From positions 61,611 through 87,733 of the forward strand of contig BMAT01007957.1 in the NCBI GenBank assembly GCA_019649035.1: a DNA stretch of 26,123 bases, given 5' to 3'. This DNA is from Elysia marginata. Its lineage: Eukaryota; Mollusca; Gastropoda; Plakobranchidae. Positions within the stretch are counted from its first letter, which is position 1. Each line of letters starts with the position of its first letter. The position numbers and the translations under genes were made by a program. The notes under the pieces are model-generated. The model saw nothing but the letters and a program-made list of their open reading frames with translations, was not told the origin of the DNA and ran no database searches. Below, one piece after another: positions 1-9,441 of this stretch.

Positions 1-417
1 CTTTTTTTTAATATTCATGCGCTCCTCATTTATAGATATAGATATAGATGATTGATATAGGAGTGCTCCCGTTTTTATTATTAGCGATAGAGCTAGACAA
101 GTAGTTCTTTAGCCCTTCGCACTATCATTTAAGAAGATTGGGTGTTAACGGATAATCCCATTATGTCTTCATATACAATGTACTCTTGTCTTTAGTTTTA
201 GTCCGGAAATGTTTTATATCTCCATTGTAATATGTATTGTTTATGAAAAAGGCAATCAAATAAAGCCGAAACGTTTTTATGTTACAACTTAGGTAGTATT
301 GTTTTTTTTTCTTGTGTCAAGAAGTAATAGGTTGTTTATCTGCTTTTTATAAACTATCTCCCTTTCTTCCTCTCTCATGTATACCCTTTTCCTCTATCAA
401 GTTATATTCTCATTAGA
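1..417. other. AT-rich intergenic DNA, nothing recognised
   Basis: AT-rich sequence with short homopolymers and a small GATATA-rich patch near 35-60. No coding pattern, RNA gene or transposon terminus was recognised on either strand. Confidence 0.6.
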
Positions 418-548
418 GTGCAACTCACTATACCCTTACACATCTTTGGAGACGATAGCAAGCGAAGAATACCGAAATGGAGGAAGGCAATTAATGTTAA
501 GAGAGAAAAAAAGCGACAATTATGTCATCTAGCAGGTTCTACAATCAG

Positions 549-549
<1 letters not shown>

Positions 550-588
<39 letters not shown>
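550..588. repeat. (GA)n microsatellite
   Basis: About nineteen GA units. It lies about 15 bases upstream of the tRNA-like head of a SINE, and short open frames read through it on the plus strand purely because of the repeat. Confidence 0.95.
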
Positions 589-604
589 AATGTTTTACTG
601 AAAT

Positions 605-900
605 GATCAGCGTGGCTCTGTGGTATGGGCGTCGGACTTGTGATCCGGCGGTCGCGGGTTCGATTCCCACCACTACACATGTTGTAACTGCCTTAGGAAA
701 GCAATTAATCCACATTTTCCTCAGTCCACCTACCTCTAAAATGGGTATTGGCTATAGGCAGTGCTTGAAATGAGCGCCTAACTGGCAGCCGTGCTGTAAT
801 GCTCTGAAATATGAGTTGAATTTTCTTTGGTGTGTATTGGCGTGCTGGGGGAAATATGTAAAGTCTTGAGACTGCCTTTGGCGGTGGAAGACTATAATCC

Positions 901-905
<5 letters not shown>
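605..905 (+). mobile_element. tRNA-derived SINE
   Basis: The head carries RNA polymerase III promoter boxes: an A-box-like TGGCTCTGTGG at 613-623 and a perfect B box, GGTTCGATTCC, at 657-667. The spacing is that of a tRNA, and the anticodon loop TTGTGAT would read GTG (His). The acceptor stem pairs poorly, so this is a tRNA-like head rather than a working tRNA. A body of about 230 bp follows, including a CTCAGTCCACCTACCT...AAATGGGTATT segment near 720-747. From memory, this resembles a conserved central segment of molluscan SINEs. The unit runs into a TA microsatellite that may be its tail. No target-site duplication was found, so the ends are approximate. Confidence 0.75.

Positions 906-932
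<27 letters not shown>
906..932. repeat. (TA)n microsatellite, possible SINE tail
   Basis: Uninterrupted TA dinucleotides directly after the 3' end of the SINE body. Short-repeat tails of this kind are common at SINE 3' ends. Confidence 0.85.
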
Positions 933-938
<6 letters not shown>

Positions 939-1484
939 TAATTTGCTGGATCCCACAACCAATGCTATTAGGTCTCGTACTAAGCATTATTATAGAAGCA
1001 GAATTTGAATCAAGAGTCATTTTCGAAACAATATTTACCACATCCGATTCCATTTTTACAAGAATAAACTATTGTACTGCCATGTTGATTTGCTGGATTC
1101 TGCAGCCAGCGTAACCGGGGCTGATTGAGCATAACATATTTGAGTGATGCAGAGCTTTACGCCTTTAACAAACACCGCTGCTGTGAGGCAATTATTTCTG
1201 TCCATTAAAAGTGTCATTGGCTGTCATCTGAAATTCAGGACCACTAACTGGAACGATTAGATCAGGCCAGATGCATTTCCACTGCAGATTATATCTTTGC
1301 TCTCTCTTTGCAACAAATTGCAAAATGTGGTCGTAAAAGGCTTTTATTGTTTGCTGGCTAGCGGGCGCAACAACACGCTCCAAACCACTCCGTAGTGCAT
1401 ACAAATGTAAAGTCTTTCTTAGAGGATGGCCAGAATGAAGCTGAGTTTCCTATATATCGAGTACTAATTAGCTTAATAAACATA
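933..1484. other. intergenic, one non-repetitive short open frame
   Basis: A minus-strand frame of 70 codons (1192-1404) has mixed, non-repetitive composition, unlike most short frames here, but matches no family I recognise. Two weakly similar segments start with ATTTGCTGGAT at about 941 and 1088. No RNA gene was seen. Confidence 0.4.
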
Positions 1485-1774
1485 TTAATAGGTACCGGAA
1501 AAACCCGTTGAAATATTCTTCAACCTTTTTAGATCTTTCGGAAAATGTATAGTACAACAAACACTTAAGAACGTATTGAAAACTTCAAAATGACTGCACT
1601 CTAAAGAGTAGCTTTTATAACGCCTTAAATATTTTTTATAATTAATAAAATACATATTTATAACAACATACAAAATTATAGTATTGTAGCACAGTTTTTC
1701 AAAATGAAACTTGTACCACTGTTTTTATACAGTTAAAACAGAACATGTTTTATCAATTAAAAAAATATACCAGT

Positions 1775-2060
1775 ACTTCTTCTTCATGTGCCAAGTGTGT
1801 TGCAGACATTGGCGATCATGGCCTTCCATTCCTCTCTGTTGTCAGTTTTCCTGATGTTAGGGGGGATTATTTCTCGTTGCGCAGGGCCTAGCTATTCAGA
1901 ATGTCTGTGTATTTTGTGTGTTGTCTCCCTGTGCGTTTCGCAATTCTTTCCACATATTTGCTTTTCTATTCCATCAGCTTGTTTATGTGCCCAAAAATTG
2001 TAGTAGTCAGTTTCCGATGGTTTTGAGTATGGATCTTTTGTATTTGGTCAATTCCATTAC
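1775..2060 (-). pseudogene. decayed 3' end of a non-LTR retrotransposon
   Basis: Read on the minus strand from about 2030 to 1790, the three frames together show blocks typical of the C-terminus of RTE-like or L1-like non-LTR polyproteins: a block like RSILKTIGN and QFLGHINK, then GRQHTKYTDIL, then DNREEWKAMIANVCNTLGT followed by a stop. The blocks fall in different frames, separated by at least one single-base deletion (near 1988-1995) and several stops, so the copy is old and dead. The family is inferred from motif order; the exact clade is not determined. Nothing 5' of about 2060 could be assigned to it. Confidence 0.5.
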
Positions 2061-2254
2061 TTTTTCTCTGACCTCTTTTTCAAATCATAGTTCTTCTTCA
2101 AAAGGACTGATTTGTTAAAAGCAGGGAAAATTAGCCACAACTCAATCGTACTAGTTTTAAGTCCACACCATTTTTCTAAATTTAGAAACTGGATACGTAA
2201 CGCAACATTCCTATTGGTTTTCAAATGAGATTCCCCAGGTTGTTTAGAACTCAA

Positions 2255-2870
2255 TTTGAGGAAAATATGTTTTTTTGACTCATGCCTGATCTATCACAAC
2301 TGGTTGCCTTTATGCTAATTTAAGAAATGATACCTGGCTTACGATCTGGTATCAATCTATATTATGATAATCACAGAACTTCCAAGAGTGCATTATTCAG
2401 ACGCACTTACGCAGATCAGGCAAAAAAATTTACACAATGTGAAAAACAAACATCTCGTACAAACTAATAAGCTCATATGAATAAAAACTCCGTAATGCCG
2501 CTGAAGTAGTCATAAAAAAAAAACAAAAACAAAAACAAAAAACAAAACAAATCGATTTTTTTTCGACCTATCTCTTTTTAACAGAACATATTTTTGTTCG
2601 CCTTTTTATCTAAAAAAACCATCATCGTTTTACCGCTTCTTTCCAAAATCAGCCCCTATAAATATAAATCTCTCGGGGTTCGCTCTTTTTTTAAATTTAT
2701 GAGGCACAGATATAAAACAAGTTACCAGTCAAAACAAATCTGAAAACATCAACCTTGAAAAAAATTGATCACATCTTTGTAATACTTGATTCGATTTTTC
2801 AAAAATAACATAAAGGATTTAAAGGCAGACAATCAAAACCTGGCGAAAATTTGCAGTTTTTTTTATCATT
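2255..2870. other. intergenic, A-rich tracts
   Basis: AT-rich DNA with an A/CAAAA tract at about 2512-2550. No gene, RNA or element termini recognised. Confidence 0.6.
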
Positions 2871-2975
2871 CTCTGTCTCTCTCTCTCTTTATCTCTCTCT
2901 TCTCTCTCTCTCTATCTCCTTTCTCTCTCTTCCTCTGTCTTTATCTTTCTCTCCTCTCTCTCTCTCTTTCCCTCT
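2871..2975. repeat. imperfect (CT)n tract
   Basis: About 105 bases of CT dinucleotides with scattered interruptions. Apparent open frames rich in Ser and Leu across it are a by-product of the repeat. Confidence 0.9.
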
Positions 2976-3360
2976 AATCTATGAGGAGCATAGCTTTATG
3001 ATTGTGCACCTTGCTTTATATTAGTAACTATTACTTTCAACATAGGAAGACCAACAACATTATTTGTGTTTATCGCCTAAAACCTTTACTATATACATCG
3101 CTATTTTGACATCAGTATGGACACTTCCCACTTAAAATCAAACTGACGCATATCATTGAATGGCCGTTCAACAGTCGGCATATTTTACATGCGCATTAAC
3201 ATTGTTTACTAGTTTTTTTTCTTTTTCTTTCTATTATTGGCAAATATGCAATTAATCTGTGTAAAAAAATAATAAATATCTTTTAAATTTGGAAAGCTAA
3301 TGAATGCGGTTTAGTATAAAACGAGCAGCGCACTCTTTTAGGTACCATTTGCTGCTCATA
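2976..3360. other. intergenic, nothing recognised
   Basis: AT-rich sequence with no supported gene or element. Confidence 0.6.
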
Positions 3361-3443
3361 TTGTTGTTGTTATCACTGTTGTTGTTGTTACTCTAATTAT
3401 TATCATCATCATCATCATCATTATTATTATTATTATTATTATA

Positions 3444-3488
<45 letters not shown>

Positions 3489-3490
3489 GT
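3361..3490. repeat. compound trinucleotide array (TTG, ATC, TTA)
   Basis: A TTG block passes into ATC units and then a long, nearly pure TTA run. The change of unit along one array suggests successive slippage and point mutation. Confidence 0.93.
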
Positions 3491-4661
3491 TACTAGTGTT
3501 TAGGGTACCAGACCAAAGGAAAGAACTGTAAAAAATGCCTCCCTGCCTTTTGGTCCTCATGCATTGTATCTATTCGAGGTTTATCGTCTATAATTCTAGG
3601 CTTTCTGTCCAATGTATTTTGAATGCCTCTTTTACCCCTTTTTACTTTCTCGTTAGAATATCACTATCTCTCTACTTCCCTTCCACTGTCACTTTTATCT
3701 CCCCTTTCCCTTTTTATCGCCCCGTCTATTAATTTTTTTGTCTGACCGCCTCTCTCTCTCTCTTCACCCCACCCGTCTTTTCTTATAGCGCACTAGGTTG
3801 TAAGTATCTACTACAGAAATAGTTTGAAATAGTCTGGATACAGAATTAATGCAGGATCACATATTAAATTGAAATATAAGCTGCTAAATCGGGATCGGTT
3901 GCCTCGAGAACAAGAGAAGACAGGTTGAAATCTAAAATAGACCTTTTAGCTTTTGAACCTGACAGTCATACTTTTAGTTTTTCACCCCGACAGCCTAGGC
4001 CCTAGGCCAATGTTGAACGGTGCTCCCAATTGCATCAGCGACCAAAGATTGCACAACGAAATATGAAAAAGAATTGATAAATATACTTAATGGCTACAGA
4101 CTTTGCCCAATATGCTGCCCTAATCTTCACCTATCGAAACCGGATATGATCCTAAAATGTTTTTCCTACGCACTGCTGCCATTCCCTACAAAAAATAAAA
4201 TCTAGCTAGATTTTACAACCTGCTAAGATAACAAAAAAAACAACAACAAAACAAACAAAAACAAAACAAAACAAAAACAAAGCCAATCAAACCGTACAAA
4301 TTTTGCAACGTTACAAATCAATTTCACTTGAAATCTCAACCTTAATCTTGGTGTTCGTGACATGTTTTTTCAACCGCAAAGATCCAGCGTTCATCTTGAC
4401 TGATAAACGGGAGTTTCGGGCTAGAGGTCTTCTCTTGGTGTTTGTTTTTCTTACGCAGCGTATAAGTTTTAAAGCGCATTTGGCTATTTATTTTCCTGTT
4501 CTCATCATCCATTCTTGCTGTCCTTATGCATGTGGCTGTTCTTTTATGGTGGGCTTAAGCTTAAAATACCAAATACTTTGTTACACGAAAGCTATTTTCT
4601 ACATACATACAGCTAAACAGAAGTTTTTTTTAAAGAGATGCACCAAGATTGAAAAGTCATT
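3491..4661. other. intergenic, simple-sequence patches
   Basis: Pyrimidine-rich DNA at about 3640-3780, a nested CCTAGGCCCTAGG palindrome near 3995, and an A/CAAAA tract at about 4228-4280. An open frame of 121 codons at 4303-4668 shows no recognisable domain and is probably chance. Confidence 0.5.
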
Positions 4662-4745
4662 TTGTTGAGTAAGACATAACTATTGTTGAATGAGACATAA
4701 CGTTTATTGGATGAGACATGACATTTGTTGGATGAGACATGACAT
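4662..4745. repeat. 21-bp minisatellite, four copies
   Basis: Four consecutive 21-bp units of the form TTGTTGRATGAGACATRACRT, differing at a few positions. The array starts and ends abruptly. Confidence 0.85.
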
Positions 4746-5482
4746 CAGAGAAAGCTTTGACGTGCGCTATATTTTGACCACTCTTTCACAGCATTGTCTC
4801 TCTTTTTTATCTTAACATCACTTGCCTTATTTAAATCTTTATGATAGTGTGAAACAAGACAGTTAAGAGCCTGAAACTTTAAGATTAACGTTAGAATCAT
4901 TTTTGCGTATGCTGACAATTCATATTTAATTTGCATATAACCAGACAGAAAAAAATTCCCCTTCGCGGAATTCCCAAAGAAACTGCTTTGTTGGCATTTA
5001 CGCGCGCACCCAGAAGTCATTATAAAAGAAAGTGTGAAGAAACTTAACTGCACTGCCTAAGCAGTGGTGTTTACATGTACTACGTTTGGTACTAAGAGAG
5101 GCATTTATTTTGTGTAAATGAGAAAAGTAAGAAAATCGATATGTCTACGACTTTATCGTAAAACTTTCAGATTATGGGGCAGGGCCCTGGGAAGATGAGA
5201 TATTTAACCTTTCTACTGTTGTAAAAGTGATGTTCTTAGCATTTATTTTTACGAACCTGTAACTCTTTTAAATATGCAACCATCAAAACGAAATAATTGT
5301 CTCTCTTTCAAACTTTTAAAAATATAGTATTATTCTTAATATTATTCCCATCATTTTTTAATAGTTATTATTATTGTTATTGTTATTAAGACTTCGTTTT
5401 GTGAATTTGTACAATATATAGACACCCAAATTGAATGCTCATAGCAATACGAAGTTTTAAACTATTAATATAAGTAGATGAT

Positions 5483-5484
<2 letters not shown>
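4746..5484. other. intergenic, nothing recognised
   Basis: AT-rich. A minus-strand frame of 102 codons at 4745-5053 has no recognisable domain. No RNA gene or element boundary found. Confidence 0.5.
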
Positions 5485-5545
<61 letters not shown>

Positions 5546-5575
5546 GAGATACAGACAGACAGATAGACATACAGG
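5485..5575. repeat. (AG)n, G9 and ACAGAYAG compound microsatellite
   Basis: About 26 AG units end in a run of nine G at 5536-5544, followed by ACAGACAG/ATAG units. Long frames on both strands here reflect the repeat and not genes. Confidence 0.93.
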
Positions 5576-5926
5576 CACAAAGAGAGAAAAACTTACCAAA
5601 ACTTGCATAAAAATGGAAATAAAGCCATCTTGTTTGTCATTGGCCATGTTATTTTTGGTTTCTTAACAACAATTTTTATAAATCTAAAACGAGTGCTTGG
5701 CAAACAAAATAACTTCAAGAAGACTCAGTAACTGTTAAGGACTCTGCAGTAAATAGACACGGCTTTTCCCACACCTGTTTGATGTTTCTTTCAAAATGAT
5801 TTCGTAAGCTGAGTTTTACTTGTTCTTACTCCATTTTCCGATAAAAACCGGAGCAAAATGTTTATAGCCGCAAGTAATCTATAGCAAAGCTTAGGTGACC
5901 CTTGATATAATAATGACAATAATCCG
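5576..5926. other. intergenic, nothing recognised
   Basis: No supported gene, RNA or element. Confidence 0.6.
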
Positions 5927-6414
5927 GACCAGACTTCTCCTGTCTAGATAACTGGCCATAGAAATATAGAAATATACTGTCAGAAGCAGACTTCACAATG
6001 TCATGTCTAGGTAGCTTACAGTATAAATATAGAGAAACATACTGTGAGAACCAGACTTCTCCTGTCCAGATAGCTAATACTGTAATAGTAGAAATATAGA
6101 AATATATTGTCAGAACCTGACTTCTCTTGTCTAGATAGCTGAACATAAAAATATAGAAATATATTGCCAAAATCTGACTTCTCTTGTCTAGATAACTGAG
6201 CATAGAAATATAGAAATATATTGCCAAAACCTGACTTCTCTTGTCTAGATAACTGAGCATAGAAATAGAGAAATATATTGCCAAAACCTGACTTCTCTTG
6301 TCTAGATAACTGAGCATAGAAATAGAGAAATATATTGGCAAAACCTGACTTCTCTTGTCTAGATAACTGAGCATAGAAATAGAGAAATATATTGCCAAAA
6401 TCTGACTTCTCTTG
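5927..6414. repeat. 57-bp minisatellite, about 8.5 copies
   Basis: Successive copies of the CTGACTTCTC landmark begin near 5930, 5987, 6052, 6117, 6174, 6231, 6288, 6345 and 6402. The period is 57 bp except for two 65-bp units at the left side (5987 to 6117). Copies on the right are nearly identical; the left ones are diverged, so amplification was most recent at the right. Because 57 is divisible by three, two minus-strand frames (5862-6398 and 6016-6465) stay open across the array as 19-residue repeats. This is expected from the period and is not evidence of coding. Confidence 0.93.
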
Positions 6415-7180
6415 ATTATACTTTAACGTTATCGTTGTAAGACATTCAAACTTGCTTGTTTCCATGATAGAACAAAAGATCCAAGGTGATAGTTTTCAAT
6501 TTTCAAACACAGGGATCTAATGTGTTTGGTAAAGAATGAAAAGGCTCTTGATGCTTCGTTTGTAACATTTCAATATAAAGCAGAATTCGGTTAATGATAC
6601 AATTGAAAACTCTCTGTTTAAATTGTGGTTTCGGCTATTCTGCTACAAAATAGATTTTGTTCACAAAAGACCAGTTTCTAAAAATCATGTAGATGTTACA
6701 ATGCAGCCTCTTTATTCAATTACAATAAATCTTTTTTTTTCATTTTGTTCCTTTTCAAAACATTGCTTTAAAATACCAAACTTCCGAATTACTCTTCTGT
6801 TCTTAAATAAAATGAGAGCTTTGTTTTATAAAGTGTTTTATGATCGGAGATCTAAGAAGAAAATTAAGCGCCAGGCACGCATATCTCGGAAACACCAAGC
6901 CCAACCACAAACTGATCTCAGCTGGAGCGATTTTCAATTAATAAAGCATAAAAAAGGTATGAAGGAGCGAGTGAAAATTGATTGATTTAGCTAAAAGCTC
7001 TTTTTTGTTGTTTGTGAAATATCATCATGTGCGCGGGGCATTAAGAGCTTCATCTACTTAAAGGTTTCTACTCTTTTACATGTCACAGGTTTCAAACAAC
7101 GGGAAATGAGAATTAAATTTTAAATTTAAGAATAATGACCCAGGGAGGTTTTACGAATATACTATCTTTAGTGGCTGCAG
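6415..7180. other. intergenic, nothing recognised
   Basis: Contains a 120-codon plus-strand frame (6623-6985) of lysine-rich, unremarkable composition that I do not recognise. No other structure seen. Confidence 0.45.
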
Positions 7181-7480
7181 GAAGGAAGGCTTTCTTTCTT
7201 TCTTTTCTCCTGCTTTTTCTCTCTTTTCTTTTCCCTTATTCTCTTCTTCTCTAACTTCTTTACTCTTGCTCTCTCTCGTTCTATTTGCACCAATAGATAA
7301 GTGACATGGATAAAATCGACAAAAATCCAGATAGAGAGAGAAAATAGGAATCGGCGCCATAGCTGTAATTATTCCTGGTAGAAAGCATCTCATAAATCCA
7401 ACATCTTTCTCTTTGCAATCGCGCTCTATATCTCTCTAGTTCCCCTCCCTTATCTTTCTCTATCTTCCTCGTTGTCTTTT
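7181..7480. repeat. pyrimidine-rich tracts
   Basis: Two CT-rich, CTTT-rich blocks at about 7185-7285 and 7403-7480 with a less biased stretch between. Lys/Glu-rich minus-strand frames here come from the composition. Confidence 0.7.
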
Positions 7481-8820
7481 CTCATCAATATTGTATCACC
7501 TTAATTATCTACAACGTCAAAGATGGACCGATTCCTACCCAGTTCACCATGACCTGAAATTTACATCTCTTCTGACTTGCGTTAGGGCACACCTATCAGG
7601 TCTCCCTCGACCACGATTTTTCCTCTGTCATAACCTATCACTTGACACACCGTCACAGAAGGGTCTCTTTAGTTGATGAGTTTAATTAAAGAGTTTTGGA
7701 ACAGTATCTTTTATCGTTTGGTCAAGAGTAACGCGTGTTCGTTCATTGCGGTCTGTCATGGATAAGTTATTGATAGAGAATTGTTAATGTCCTTCCTTAC
7801 TTCAGTACAGCAATTGAATTGTCCATTGTTCTCCACAAAACAGCTACACCCCAAACAATCTGCTTTCGAAATTGCCAAAAACATAAACAGATCCTAATAT
7901 ATCATTGATACCAATCCTGGTAAATTATTTCTCAACATAAAATCAGCTTCCAGCTATAGCAGGTTGTATCAATGGTCAAAGAGATATGCTTTACTCTTAC
8001 TATCAGTTCTAAACCAGTTATATTAAAGAAAACGAAGTTGTATTTAAAGAGTCGCTTTTTCGTTTGAGCAGTTACATGTAGGTAATATAACATTGGAATG
8101 CTATGAACAAAAAAACTTCCATAGATATATCTGAACATTAATGGGATTTCTTAGTGACAAAGCTGAAACATGACCTATTTCTGTTTCCTTCTTGGCTCAT
8201 AGTATGTCATACAGGCTGTAAACTGGTTTCATTTTAAGTAATGAAAGAACCAAAGGTAAATATCTTTTTTAGAAAAAGCAAATATGCTGCAGCTAGTTTG
8301 AATGAGGTACTATAGGATTTTACATCACAAGAGACATTTGTTATGCAGGGTAACATAATTATTCATTAGGTTCATAGTGAAGCAAATTGCATGATTACCT
8401 GACTAAAATTGATAAATTTTGCATGCATGTTTATAAGAACCAAGTTGACAAGCCATTCGATACTATTCAGCCATCACAGATTCGACTATGAGAACACCAG
8501 AGCATTGATACTTTAATTTTCTACTGTTTAATAATCACCCACACCCACATACGCACACTGTTTCGTTACATCATACACGGCTCAGTCTGCTTATTATGAC
8601 AGCCTGCCACAAGATCGCAAACACTGCAAAACATAACTCTGATGGTTTTTTAAAACTGATTTTTAATAAAACTGAATATTTATGAGTCTTTTGAAACAAA
8701 GGTTATAGATATTTGGATATATTGAATTAATAGATATATCAACAAGAATTAAGAGAGCGAATTTACAATAAGAAACGGAATATAATAATAAAAAAATACA
8801 GCACCAATAATGTAATTGTA
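7481..8820. other. intergenic, nothing recognised
   Basis: AT-rich, no long frames, no RNA gene recognised. Confidence 0.6.
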
Positions 8821-8839
8821 AACAAAAGTGAGAGTACAC

Positions 8840-8847
8840 TGACGTCA
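8840..8847. promoter_or_regulatory. perfect CRE palindrome
   Basis: TGACGTCA, the full CREB/ATF site, lies about 20 bases before a TTTGACCT nuclear-receptor-type half site (8864-8871). No gene start is visible beside it, so a chance match is quite possible. Confidence 0.2.
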
Positions 8848-9289
8848 GGCTGAAAACTTTAACTTTGACCTATAGAAATCGGGATGATGTGACACTCTGA
8901 TTCGTCAGATGGTATGAACCAGTACTGTTAGAAAATCCCGAACCTGGCGGAAATTTTCAGGCAGCACTTTTTACAATTAGCCTGGATGAACTGCCGCAAT
9001 AGTCAAAATAAGTTTGTATTTTTGGTTGTATACATTTGTTTGTTATGGAAAGTAAAAGAAAAGTTTAAAAGTTGCAATGAAACAAAAAGAAAAAAGTACT
9101 TTGTGTATGAACATCATATAAAATACTAATATGGGACCACTAACGATTCATTATGAATGAAGTAACAGCCAAGATATCAATAAAAACATTAAAATCACAT
9201 GCAAGACTTTTTTAAGAACAAACATCCAAAACAGAAACGACAAATTTATGTTCTAGTAGAACTCTTTGGTTTCGATAGATTTTATACTT

Positions 9290-9441
9290 CACGGGCCCGC
9301 TCAGGAGGTCCATTATATAATAGCGGGGGAAATCAAGATGGCTGATTGGTTAACGGGGCCCGTCAGCCAATCGTCTGCTGCAAAGCCCACGCTACCTATC
9401 AGTGTTATTACGTCATACGTTATCGACGTTGGCGCGTAAGT
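9290..9441 (+). promoter_or_regulatory. candidate TATA-poor promoter with a 5' splice site
   Basis: A short GC/CpG-rich patch inside AT-rich DNA. It holds a YY1-like CAAGATGGC (9334-9342), a reverse CCAAT box (ATTGG, 9345-9349), a forward CCAAT box (9367-9371) and an ATTACGTCAT CRE/ATF-like site (9407-9416). A GTAAGT 5' splice site follows at 9436-9441. A TATATAA lies at about 9315-9321. The cluster resembles a housekeeping-type promoter with a short first exon. No downstream coding exon was found, so any transcript may be non-coding or antisense to the transporter gene. Confidence 0.3.

Noticed and set aside
611-683. A functional tRNA-His gene
   Set aside because: The B box is perfect and the anticodon loop plausible, but the acceptor stem does not pair properly and the unit continues into a 230-bp SINE body, so it is a tRNA-derived SINE head.
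941-1140. Direct duplication of about 145 bp
   Set aside because: Beyond the shared ATTTGCTGGAT word and some scattered matches the two segments do not align well enough by eye.
5386-5666. Short genes across the AG/CT microsatellite on both strands
   Set aside because: Translations are Ser-Leu or Arg-Glu runs produced by the dinucleotide repeat.
5927-6414. CRISPR-like array
   Set aside because: The units are head-to-tail with no unique spacers, and the DNA is eukaryotic.
5862-6465. Two overlapping repeat-protein genes (178 and 149 codons)
   Set aside because: Both frames are open only because the DNA repeat is 57 bp, a multiple of three. There is no start context, splice support or known domain.
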